Assembly (NCBI RefSeq): GCF_042654525.1
Contig: NZ_JBHSGP010000014.1
Span: 496,001-560,000, forward strand
Length of the DNA: 64,000 nucleotides
Direction of reading: 5' to 3'
Source: Geojedonia litorea
GTDB lineage: Bacteria; Bacteroidota; Bacteroidia; Flavobacteriales; Flavobacteriaceae
Shown here: positions 45,276 through 52,553 of the stretch, in pieces
Layout of the letters: the number at the start of each line of letters is the position of its first letter
Numbering within the stretch: the stretch's first letter is position 1
Notes under the pieces: generated by a model
Databases searched by the model: none
Told to the model about the DNA's origin: nothing
The model's input: only the letters and a program-made list of their open reading frames with translations
Program-made: the position numbers and the translations under genes

Positions 45276-45824
45276 TTATCTTAAATGAAAACCTTTAGCT
45301 GCCCACCACGGGTGAATTTCAATATTCAATCGTCCTGCTTTTACCATTGGATCTGCATTGGCCAAGCTATCTGCCATTTCTAATGTAGGTACATTATAAA
45401 TCGTAATGCCCCTAATATCACCGTCGTCTCCAAATGGACCAGAAATATCAGCATAACCCAGCTCGTACATTTTCCCTAAATGTGCCAAATGTTCCTTTTG
45501 AAGCCTTGCGGCTTCTTCCTCGTTTTGATTTCGAACAGTGCCTCTTTTTAAAAATGCGATGAAATATTGCTGCATTAAAATAGTATCCTTTGTTTTCTCA
45601 TCGACATAATCAAAAGTCTGAAAGCCTTTTTTGGTAAGCTCTTTTTTTAGATCTGAAATTGATTTTGCTGGTGCTTTTAGAATTGGTGTTTCAGTTTTTG
45701 TTGAATCTAAAATTGTTTCAGTTGGTGTTCCTGCAGAAGTGTTCAGATCACTTTCAGTCCTTTTAGCTTCTTCCTTACAAGACCATAAACCTATTAAAAT
45801 AATAATGCTTAATAAAGTTCTCAT
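45276..45824 (-). CDS. YciI-like lipoprotein
   Basis: Start at 45824 (182 aa) opens a lipobox signal (IIILIGLWSC). A Thr/Ser/Lys-rich linker and a short helical region lead to a YciI-like domain of about 90 residues: QQYFIAFLKRGTVR, LAHLGKMYELGYADISGPFG, GITIYNVPTLEMADSLANAD and MVKAGRLNIEIHPWW. The YciI fold is a dimeric ferredoxin-like domain found in small enzymes of mostly unknown activity. The ATG overlaps the CYTH gene stop by four bases (ATGA), so the pair is translationally coupled. Why a CYTH enzyme would be tied to an exported YciI protein is unclear. Confidence 0.82.
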   Translation of the reverse strand: MRTLLSIIILIGLWSCKEEAKRTESDLNTSAGTPTETILDSTKTETPILKAPAKSISDLKKELTKKGFQTFDYVDEKTKDTILMQQYFIAFLKRGTVRNQNEEEAARLQKEHLAHLGKMYELGYADISGPFGDDGDIRGITIYNVPTLEMADSLANADPMVKAGRLNIEIHPWWAAKGFHLR

Positions 45825-46294
45825 TGATTCCAAGTGTTAAATGGTTGTTTACTTAGCTGTGAATTGTAATACTTTAAATCTCCTGTGACTTCTTCTCCTA
45901 ACCAATCGGGTTTTTTATGTGTTTCAGTCGTATTCTTCAATTCGACTTCAGCCAAAATTAGCCCTTCATTATCTCCAAAAAACTCATCTACTTCAAAGAT
46001 ATGATCGCCAACCTTGATCTCATATCGTACTTTATCAATATATCCTTTTTCACACAATTTTAAAAGGTTTTCGGCATCTTGTTTCGAAATTTCTGTTTCC
46101 CACTCAAAACGTGTTAACCCTTTTTGATCAGACAGACCTTTTACAGTTAAATAACCCGTGTTTTCTCGCAACCTAACTCTAATGGTACGCTCTTTGTGTG
46201 AATTTAAAAAACCCTGGACTATTCTTGTTTGCCTGAAAGCTTCCTTCTTAAAATCTGTTGAATTCACTAAAAATTTACGTTCTATTTCTATCAT
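45821..46294 (-). CDS. CYTH-domain protein (class IV adenylate cyclase / triphosphate tunnel type)
   Basis: The 157-aa protein begins with the CYTH hallmark EIERKFLV and has the alternating charged strands of the tunnel fold: RTIRVRLRENTGYLTVKG, GLTRFEWETEI, YEIKVGDHIFEVDEFFGDN and LILAEVELKN. CYTH enzymes bind triphosphates in a beta tunnel; most bacterial members are inorganic triphosphatases and some are adenylate cyclases. Length fits a single-domain member without the CHAD domain. It diverges from dinB and overlaps the YciI-like gene. Confidence 0.92.
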   Translation of the reverse strand: MIEIERKFLVNSTDFKKEAFRQTRIVQGFLNSHKERTIRVRLRENTGYLTVKGLSDQKGLTRFEWETEISKQDAENLLKLCEKGYIDKVRYEIKVGDHIFEVDEFFGDNEGLILAEVELKNTTETHKKPDWLGEEVTGDLKYYNSQLSKQPFNTWNQ

Positions 46295-46370
46295 AACTTA
46301 CAAGTTCTCGATACAATTTTCATCATAATGAAAAATGCTCGAACTGACATTTAATGTCTAAATTTACAGT

Positions 46371-47480
46371 ATGTCAATCGATTTACCAATACGAAAAATT
46401 ATTCATGTGGATATGGATGCATTTTATGCCTCTGTTGAACAGCTGGACAATCCTGAACTCAAGGGAAAACCAATTGCTGTTGGTGGAAGTAGCAAACGCG
46501 GTGTAGTAAGTGCTGCTAGTTACGAAGCCCGAAAATTTGGTGTTCGAAGTGCCATGAGTGGCACGCAGGCAAAACGCAATTGTCCAGATCTTATTTTTGT
46601 GCGACCTCGATTTGATCGCTATCATGAAATCTCTAAAAAAATAAGACGAATTTTTCATGATTATACCGATTTGGTGGAACCACTTTCTTTAGACGAGGCC
46701 TATTTGGATGTTACCGAAAATAAAAAAGGAAATCCAAGTGCTACCCTAATTGCGAAGGAGATTAGGGAACGTATCTTTAATGAACTAGGGTTGACTGCTT
46801 CTGCTGGAATATCCATAAATAAATTTGTCGCCAAGGTAGCTAGTGACTATAACAAACCAAACGGGCAAAAAACTGTAAATCCTGAAGACGTTTTAGACTT
46901 TTTGGAACAATTAGATATTAGAAAGTTTTATGGTGTTGGTAAAGTAACGGCTGAAAAAATGTATCAACTTGGGATTTTCACAGGAAAAGATCTTAAATCA
47001 AAATCACTAGACTATTTAAATGATGCCTTTGGAAAGTCTGGAAGTTACTATTACCATGTGGTTAGAGGCATTCATAATAGTGAAGTAAAGCCCAACCGTA
47101 CTAGAAAAAGTTTAGCAGCTGAACGAACGTTTAACGAGAATTTATCTTCAGAGATTTTCATGCTTCAAAAATTAGATCAAATTGCCGAAGAGGTTTCAAA
47201 ACGCTTAAAAAAAGGAAAGGTCGCCGGAAAAACAGTAACCCTTAAAATAAAATATAGTGATTTCACGCTACAAACTCGCAGCAAAACCATGCCCTATTTT
47301 TTAAGTGATAAACCGCTCTTATTAGAAGTTGCTAAAAATTTGCTGTTTCAGGAAAAACTGAATAACTCGGTGCGTTTATTAGGTATTTCACTATCTAATC
47401 TAAACACTGAATCTGAAAAAGTTAAGGCTAAAGACACCAAAGAAAAAAGCGTAAGTGTACAGTTAAAATTTGAGTTTTAA
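46371..47480 (+). CDS. dinB: DNA polymerase IV (Y-family)
   Basis: The 369-aa protein is a translesion polymerase. Catalytic motifs are HVDMDAFYASVEQLDNPELK near residues 13-32 and SLDEAYLDVT near 104-113, with the steric-gate region intact. A little-finger domain follows and the C-terminus reads VQLKFEF, which resembles a beta-clamp-binding motif (QLxxF). It is a single gene. The accessory block at 47508 begins 27 nt after its stop in the opposite orientation. I see no LexA-like box upstream by eye. Confidence 0.95.
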   Translation: MSIDLPIRKIIHVDMDAFYASVEQLDNPELKGKPIAVGGSSKRGVVSAASYEARKFGVRSAMSGTQAKRNCPDLIFVRPRFDRYHEISKKIRRIFHDYTDLVEPLSLDEAYLDVTENKKGNPSATLIAKEIRERIFNELGLTASAGISINKFVAKVASDYNKPNGQKTVNPEDVLDFLEQLDIRKFYGVGKVTAEKMYQLGIFTGKDLKSKSLDYLNDAFGKSGSYYYHVVRGIHNSEVKPNRTRKSLAAERTFNENLSSEIFMLQKLDQIAEEVSKRLKKGKVAGKTVTLKIKYSDFTLQTRSKTMPYFLSDKPLLLEVAKNLLFQEKLNNSVRLLGISLSNLNTESEKVKAKDTKEKSVSVQLKFEF

Positions 47481-47507
47481 TGCCTTAAAAAAACTAAAAA
47501 GATCAAA

Positions 47508-48230
47508 CTAAATTGCCAAGATATCCCCAGTAACTTTTTCCAACTCTAACTTAAAAAAATGACGATCGTAATACGAAATTGGTTTTACTCCTCCGACAAC
47601 ATTTAAATGCTTTGTAACGAAACGGGTTTTTGTTTCAAATTTGTTTTTAAACAAATCTTCGTGTTCCTGAATAAATTCCAAAATACCGAGAACAGCTTCT
47701 TTATGGCGTCCGAGTTTGTATGTCCCCAAAGTACGTGTTGGAAAATCTAACTGACGAAACAAAATTTTAGTTAATTCGTATTTATCGTTCTTCGTTTCAT
47801 CAACCGACAGATAAACAGACCACCATAATCCTGCTATAGCGTGTCTTAAAAGGCTGCTTTGAGCTGAAGAATCTAAAAACCAATGGTCTGAAATGTATTT
47901 TGACGGATTAATGGATTTACCTGTATAGACATCACTCCAACGCCTGATCATATAAGGGAATAAATCTGCGTGCGCCAAATATACCCACAAACGCTCGTCT
48001 GATGCTTGAATCGGTTCTAATTTTTCAAAAGCTTCATAAATAGCAATTGCCGTTTTACAATCATCGCTTATGTCTAACTTATTAACTAATCCTTCAGTTT
48101 GTTCAATATTAGGGAACACATAAACTTGGTTTTTATCGTAAATAAATTCATTATTTTTGTAAAGCTCCTCGTTTAGGTCGGTTTTCAGCTTTTGAACGTA
48201 TTTGGTTTTGAATATTGGTTGCTTTGCCAT
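47508..48230 (-). CDS. DUF6339-like protein of the accessory block
   Basis: From the Met at 48230 the protein is 240 aa (the frame extends to 48257 but overlaps the upstream gene). It is mixed helical with RLWVYLAHADLFPYMIRRWS near residues 92-111, SSLLRHAIAGLWWSVYLSVD, and YYDRHFFKLELEKV near the end. The RLWxYLxH and AxLWW pattern is what I remember of DUF6339, a family seen beside DNA-modification genes; I hold this with moderate confidence. No nuclease motif is obvious. It is the last gene of the four-gene unit, 1 nt after the 285-aa protein, hence coupled. Role unknown, possibly structural partner or effector. Confidence 0.75.
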   Translation of the reverse strand: MAKQPIFKTKYVQKLKTDLNEELYKNNEFIYDKNQVYVFPNIEQTEGLVNKLDISDDCKTAIAIYEAFEKLEPIQASDERLWVYLAHADLFPYMIRRWSDVYTGKSINPSKYISDHWFLDSSAQSSLLRHAIAGLWWSVYLSVDETKNDKYELTKILFRQLDFPTRTLGTYKLGRHKEAVLGILEFIQEHEDLFKNKFETKTRFVTKHLNVVGGVKPISYYDRHFFKLELEKVTGDILAI

Positions 48231-48231
48231 A

Positions 48232-49089
48232 TTATTCCTCGTTTTCTGATTCAACAATTACATTTAGGCCTTCCAACAAACGTTTGAACGGGTTACCGAG
48301 AAGCATTTGAGCAATTTCGGGAATGTTTTCTTTCTCATCAAAATTTACATCCTTAAATTGCTTTTCGTTTTTCAATCGGTAGTCTATCACTTTTGCCCAT
48401 AAATAATCTTTGTGCTCATTAAAATTGTACAATGCTGTTAAAAGTGCGTTTAAAACGATTGACGAATGAAAAATAGGGGTAAATTTTACTTCTTGGCAAA
48501 TAAAATCACTTTGGTAGAGTTCATAGGTTTCTAAAGGTAATTGAATTTCAATTTTGTTTTTCTTTAAATCAACGTAAGTATAGGTCAATTCTTCATTCGG
48601 AACTATTTCCATAAACGAAGAAACGGCTTTCAGTTTTTCGTATTTTATATCAGCGTTAAAATAAAAATCACCAAAATATGCTAAAACTTCGCCTTGTTCA
48701 ATATCAAATGTAAAATCATTATAATCGGAATGAAAGTTTTCATTTGAATAAGATTCAAAATTTTGCTTTGCAACAAGCAAACAAATAAATTCAACCTTTC
48801 CTTTTACTTTTTTTCTCGGGATTTCAAACTTTATTTTCGGCTTATCACTTCTTATAATTTCCCGATAAAGTGTACTAGAACAAGTAGCTTCACAAATAAA
48901 CTCTGCTTGTCCCTGTTGAACTATTTGTTTTAATTCCTCATCCCCAAAAATATATTTAACCTTTATTTCATAACTGTGGGTTTTAGGATTGATTGAAATA
49001 TCATTGGCTTCAACCATCTTAATTTCACTCGAAAAATCATTGGTTACACCTAAAACAGGATGAGGAAAGGAAATATTATTGAAGTTCAT
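48232..49089 (-). CDS. Unknown 285-aa protein of the accessory block
   Basis: The protein is rich in beta strands, starting MNFNNISFPHPVLGVTNDFS and continuing with alternating charged and hydrophobic strands to about residue 210, then a helical end. The FPHPVLG opening followed by a predicted beta-sandwich recalls uncharacterised proteins next to GHKL ATPase-methyltransferase loci. No catalytic motif is visible and it has no signal peptide. It overlaps the ATPase gene end by 14 bp and is followed 1 nt later by the DUF6339-like gene, so all three are probably made in fixed proportion. Confidence 0.72.
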   Translation of the reverse strand: MNFNNISFPHPVLGVTNDFSSEIKMVEANDISINPKTHSYEIKVKYIFGDEELKQIVQQGQAEFICEATCSSTLYREIIRSDKPKIKFEIPRKKVKGKVEFICLLVAKQNFESYSNENFHSDYNDFTFDIEQGEVLAYFGDFYFNADIKYEKLKAVSSFMEIVPNEELTYTYVDLKKNKIEIQLPLETYELYQSDFICQEVKFTPIFHSSIVLNALLTALYNFNEHKDYLWAKVIDYRLKNEKQFKDVNFDEKENIPEIAQMLLGNPFKRLLEGLNVIVESENEE

Positions 49090-51040
49090 AGGCTTTAATT
49101 TTTACGGTGTGTTTTAAATTGTCTGCAAATCGAACTTTAATCAAGTTTTTGCCATAATTCAGATTGACATTTTTGAGGGCGTTATGGGCAATATTACCAT
49201 TGTCCGTTTCAATAATTTCAAGACTGTCATCCCTATCGTTATCAGCCCCGACCAGGAGTTCCAATTCAGCATTAGGGATATTATCATCGGCATAGATTAT
49301 CAGATTGTGAAATAAGTGTCCGTTTTGTCTTTGGGCGGCTATTCTCAAACCGACTTTTATCAAAACTTTACTTTTAGTTGTACTTTCTTCTTGGGGCTGT
49401 ACCTCTGTTGCGTCAGAATCACCTTGTCCAGGCATATCTCCTCCCGAAGATTCGTTGTCGCCTCCAGTTGTTGCAAACTCATCATTGTTTTCATCTTGCC
49501 CAACAAAATCGCTTTCTTTTACTTCTTGTTTGGGTGTAATTGTCGGCTTAATCTTTACATTTTCAAACTCGGTAGTTTGTAATGGGGTTTCTTCATCAGT
49601 TACTTTATTGCTCATATTGCCCGAAAACATATTGGTTAAATCTCCTTCATAATCAAACTCTTCCTCTTTTTCCAATAAATCTTCGGGTATGGACAAATAT
49701 TCCTCTAAACCCTGAAATGCTAACTTCTTCCCTGTTTTGACTTTTGATAATGACTCTAACGAATCATTGATAAATTTACTGATTTCGCCATATCCTCTTC
49801 GGGCATCTGTATCTATCTGACCTTCATTTTTTGGATAATTGTCTAGGTTCCACTCATTATGAGCAGGATTTTCCATTAAACGCAACATTTCATTACCCTT
49901 TTCGTTATCGCAAATAAAAACAGCCGAATACCCTTTTACTTTTCGATTAGTTCTTTTAAAAACTACCATTCTTGGAGTTCTGAAATATGAAGTCCTGTTA
50001 GGCAAACCTTTATCCATATAGACATACATTTTTACTTTTCCAATAGTGGGTAAAGTTTCTTTAAATACTTTAAATTGTTCATTGTTTTCAGCATACTTAA
50101 CAGCTTTTAAATATGATTTTGGATTCCAGGATTCTATTTCTGTAGGTGTACCACTTTCTGCTTGACCTTCAAAATATTCATCAATAGTTTGCTCCAAATT
50201 ACTTTTGCTGATTTCAACATCATCTATTTGCACAATCAATTTGTTGTCGTGAATTGCCAACCAAAAGTTGTTCAAAACTGATTTTATCATCAATTTTTTC
50301 CTGTCCTTTTCTTCCCAAAGACCAATGATATTTACATCGGTTCCCGATTCTTCCCTCTTCAAAACTTCAGGGATTTCATTTTCAATAGTTGTAGGGCAAC
50401 CGCTGTTATTATCGTAAAAGCCAAAAGCAGAAGTTTTTACACCATTTTCATTTTTGTGGGTAGTTAATCTAGTTGCTCCTTCAAAAAACACATTTCCTTC
50501 CGTATCTTTTGAGGAAACAATAAGTGTTTTTATTGGAGACAAAGCAAAATATGCCCCTTTTCCAAAACCGAAAGAACCACCTGCGCCTAAATTTTTCGAG
50601 CTCACACCTGAAGCACGAAGGAAAGCATAAAAAGGTGAATTTGTCCCTTCATCAAAATGCATTCCTTTTGTATTCGCATCTGAAATTTTCAAACAAGATA
50701 TTTTTAACCTCTTTTTTCCTTCTTCCGTGCCATTGAGATATTTCAACATGTCACCAAAAAGTCGTTTCGCATCAGCGTTCTCATTGTAGTATTCCAAACA
50801 CTGATTAATGTGGTTTTCAATTTCAAAAAAAGCAGGAAATTCCAATCTGTTTAAATCAAAATATTGAAAAGAGACGACAACTGGATTATTGTTATCAGCA
50901 ATAGCATCTAAAGAGTTCTGAATAGCTTCTCTAACAATAGAATAATACGGATTTCCCTTGAAAGTTATATGCAATGGATCATTCGGTCCAATTTCACTAC
51001 CTCCTTCTGGTTTAAAATGCCATTTACAATTTTCCTCCAT
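49076..51040 (-). CDS. GHKL (MutL/MORC-like) ATPase of the accessory block
   Basis: The 654-aa protein (start at 51040; Met at 51058 is possible with 11-bp overlap) has an N-terminal GHKL ATP-binding domain. The N-box is SIVREAIQNSLDAI with Glu38 and Asn42, then LKISDANTKGM and the glycine lid GAGGSFGFGKGAYFALSP near 152-169. This lid sequence resembles the prokaryotic MORC/MutL-like ATPases that cluster with DNA methyltransferases in comparative studies (Iyer, Abhiman and Aravind, 2008). A middle transducer-like region (about 260-420) follows, then an acidic low-complexity linker near 500-560 and a C-terminal beta domain of about 90 residues. Such ATPases close like clamps on ATP binding; DNA loop sensing is inferred, not shown. 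Confidence 0.88.
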   Translation of the reverse strand: MEENCKWHFKPEGGSEIGPNDPLHITFKGNPYYSIVREAIQNSLDAIADNNNPVVVSFQYFDLNRLEFPAFFEIENHINQCLEYYNENADAKRLFGDMLKYLNGTEEGKKRLKISCLKISDANTKGMHFDEGTNSPFYAFLRASGVSSKNLGAGGSFGFGKGAYFALSPIKTLIVSSKDTEGNVFFEGATRLTTHKNENGVKTSAFGFYDNNSGCPTTIENEIPEVLKREESGTDVNIIGLWEEKDRKKLMIKSVLNNFWLAIHDNKLIVQIDDVEISKSNLEQTIDEYFEGQAESGTPTEIESWNPKSYLKAVKYAENNEQFKVFKETLPTIGKVKMYVYMDKGLPNRTSYFRTPRMVVFKRTNRKVKGYSAVFICDNEKGNEMLRLMENPAHNEWNLDNYPKNEGQIDTDARRGYGEISKFINDSLESLSKVKTGKKLAFQGLEEYLSIPEDLLEKEEEFDYEGDLTNMFSGNMSNKVTDEETPLQTTEFENVKIKPTITPKQEVKESDFVGQDENNDEFATTGGDNESSGGDMPGQGDSDATEVQPQEESTTKSKVLIKVGLRIAAQRQNGHLFHNLIIYADDNIPNAELELLVGADNDRDDSLEIIETDNGNIAHNALKNVNLNYGKNLIKVRFADNLKHTVKIKAYELQ

Positions 51041-51047
51041 TGTGTTG

Positions 51048-51281
51048 TTATTTTTCAAATCTAAATCCCCCTTTATTGGTTTTGTTTAATTCTTTATCAT
51101 ATAATATTCTTGTCTCTTTTAATGTTCGGCTGATTTCTTTAAACATCAAATCGACATCTTTTTGAGAGTATTCGTAATTATTTTTGTTAGCACAATTACC
51201 AAGTAAGTTTAAATAATCTATAACTTTTTGTACCCTATTAGATGCCACTTTTTCAAATCTTTCTCTACGTTTTGAAGCCAT
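51048..51281 (-). CDS. Small 77-aa protein of the accessory block
   Basis: The protein is helical and basic at its start (MASKRRERFEKVASNRVQKV), with NLLGNCANKNNYEYSQKDVD and a C-terminal charged helix. Short proteins of just this shape accompany methyltransferase/ATPase loci as I recall, but they have no accepted name. I see no helix-turn-helix typical of restriction controller proteins. It is the first gene of the four-gene unit, 7 nt before the ATPase, with the AT-rich divergent promoter region upstream. It may be a regulator or a structural subunit. Confidence 0.75.
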   Translation of the reverse strand: MASKRRERFEKVASNRVQKVIDYLNLLGNCANKNNYEYSQKDVDLMFKEISRTLKETRILYDKELNKTNKGGFRFEK

Positions 51282-51370
51282 TTCATTAACATTATATGTG
51301 ATTTATAATTACGAATATATCATACATTATAATTATATACAAATATTTTTAATATATTTTTATATTATAG

Positions 51371-51392
51371 TGTATATATGTTAGTATATACA
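51371..51392. promoter_or_regulatory. Inverted repeat in the divergent promoter region
   Basis: TGTATATA (51371-51378) and TATATACA (51385-51392) form perfect 8-bp half-sites around TGTTAG. They lie between the methyltransferase gene (start 51465) and the four-gene unit (start 51281). A further 10-bp palindrome TATAATTATA occurs at 51327-51336. The layout fits an operator controlling both directions, but A/T-rich DNA yields such repeats by chance. Confidence 0.5.
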
Positions 51393-51464
51393 TGGCTCAT
51401 ATTAGAGCAAGAATATTCGGGAAAATTTATTAATTTGCGTTGAATAATTTGAGGAAATTGTTAA

Positions 51465-52523
51465 ATGCAAAATAAAACTATCAAAGCAGTAGATTTTTTT
51501 TGTTCCGGCGGTGGTATGAGCTACGGAATGCAGCAAGCAGGAATACAAGTTATTGCTGGAATTGATTTTGACGAAAGTTGTAAAGAAACCTACGAATCGA
51601 ACATAAAAGGAGCGGAATTTATACACGCAGATGTCTTTGAATTAAAAGAAGAAGATTTAGAAAATAAACTTTCCCTCAAAAAAAATGATGATAAACTCAT
51701 CCTTATCGGGTGCAGCCCCTGCCAATTTTGGAGCATTATAAATACTGATAAAACAAAATCGGCTAACTCCAAAAATCTTTTAGTTGAATTCTCTCGCTTT
51801 GTCAAGTATTTTAGACCTGGTTATGTTGTGGTTGAAAATGTTCCAGGCGTTTTGAGAAAAAAAGAAGAAAGTGGATTAAATGAATTTATCGAGTGGCTAA
51901 AAGCAAATGGTTATAAAAATCCTCATTTTAAAGTACACAACGTAAACAACTACGGAGTTCCGCAAAGCAGAAAGCGATTTACTTTAATAGCTACCCGTCT
52001 ATCTGAAGACGAAATTAAACCCCTTGAAATTGAAGGAAAGAAACTTGCCGTAAAAGATGTATTGGGAGAAATAAACGGATTCCCGAAAATTGAGGCGGGA
52101 CACAAAGATGAAACCGCATTTTATCACAGTGTTCCAAGCATTAGCGAAATAAATAAAAAACGTCTGAAAAAAGTAGGGAAAAATGGAGGAAACAGGTTTG
52201 GTTTTGCCGAAGACCCTGAGCTACAATTAGATTGCTTTGTCGGTAGAGATGATTCATTTAAAGACACTTTCGGCCGCTTGTGGTGGAACAGACCTTCTCC
52301 TACAATAACAACCAAGTTTTTTAGTATTTCGAATGGAAGGTTTGTACATCCTGAAGAAGACAGAGCTTTGTCCATAAGAGAAGGAGCCACTTTGCAATCT
52401 TTCCCAAAAAATTATATTTTTAAAACTACAAGTATAGCAAAAACCGCAAGAATGATAGGAAATGCTGTGCCACCAAAATATGCAGAAGCAATCGGTAGAG
52501 CAATTGTTAATTCAAAATTATAA
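51465..52523 (+). CDS. DNA (cytosine-5-)-methyltransferase
   Basis: The 352-aa protein has all main m5C-methyltransferase motifs in order: motif I VDFFCSGGGMSYGM, motif IV GCSPCQFWS with catalytic Cys86, motif VI VVVENVPGVL (124-128), motif VIII QSRKRFTLIA (167-171), a target-recognition region at about 180-280, and motif X IGNAVPPKYAEAIG near 330. PCQFWS in place of the common PCQGFS is a variant I associate with methyltransferases found beside MORC-like ATPases. It diverges from the four-gene unit and ends 30 nt before the pyk stop. It would mark host DNA; the recognition site cannot be read. Confidence 0.94.
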   Translation: MQNKTIKAVDFFCSGGGMSYGMQQAGIQVIAGIDFDESCKETYESNIKGAEFIHADVFELKEEDLENKLSLKKNDDKLILIGCSPCQFWSIINTDKTKSANSKNLLVEFSRFVKYFRPGYVVVENVPGVLRKKEESGLNEFIEWLKANGYKNPHFKVHNVNNYGVPQSRKRFTLIATRLSEDEIKPLEIEGKKLAVKDVLGEINGFPKIEAGHKDETAFYHSVPSISEINKKRLKKVGKNGGNRFGFAEDPELQLDCFVGRDDSFKDTFGRLWWNRPSPTITTKFFSISNGRFVHPEEDRALSIREGATLQSFPKNYIFKTTSIAKTARMIGNAVPPKYAEAIGRAIVNSKL

Positions 52524-52553
52524 ATCCTAGTCATAAAGCCGTTAAACAAACTC

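Noticed and set aside
47508..52523. Classical type II restriction-modification system with a nuclease partner
   Set aside because: No PD-(D/E)XK, HNH, GIY-YIG or Vsr motif is visible in any of the four partner proteins.
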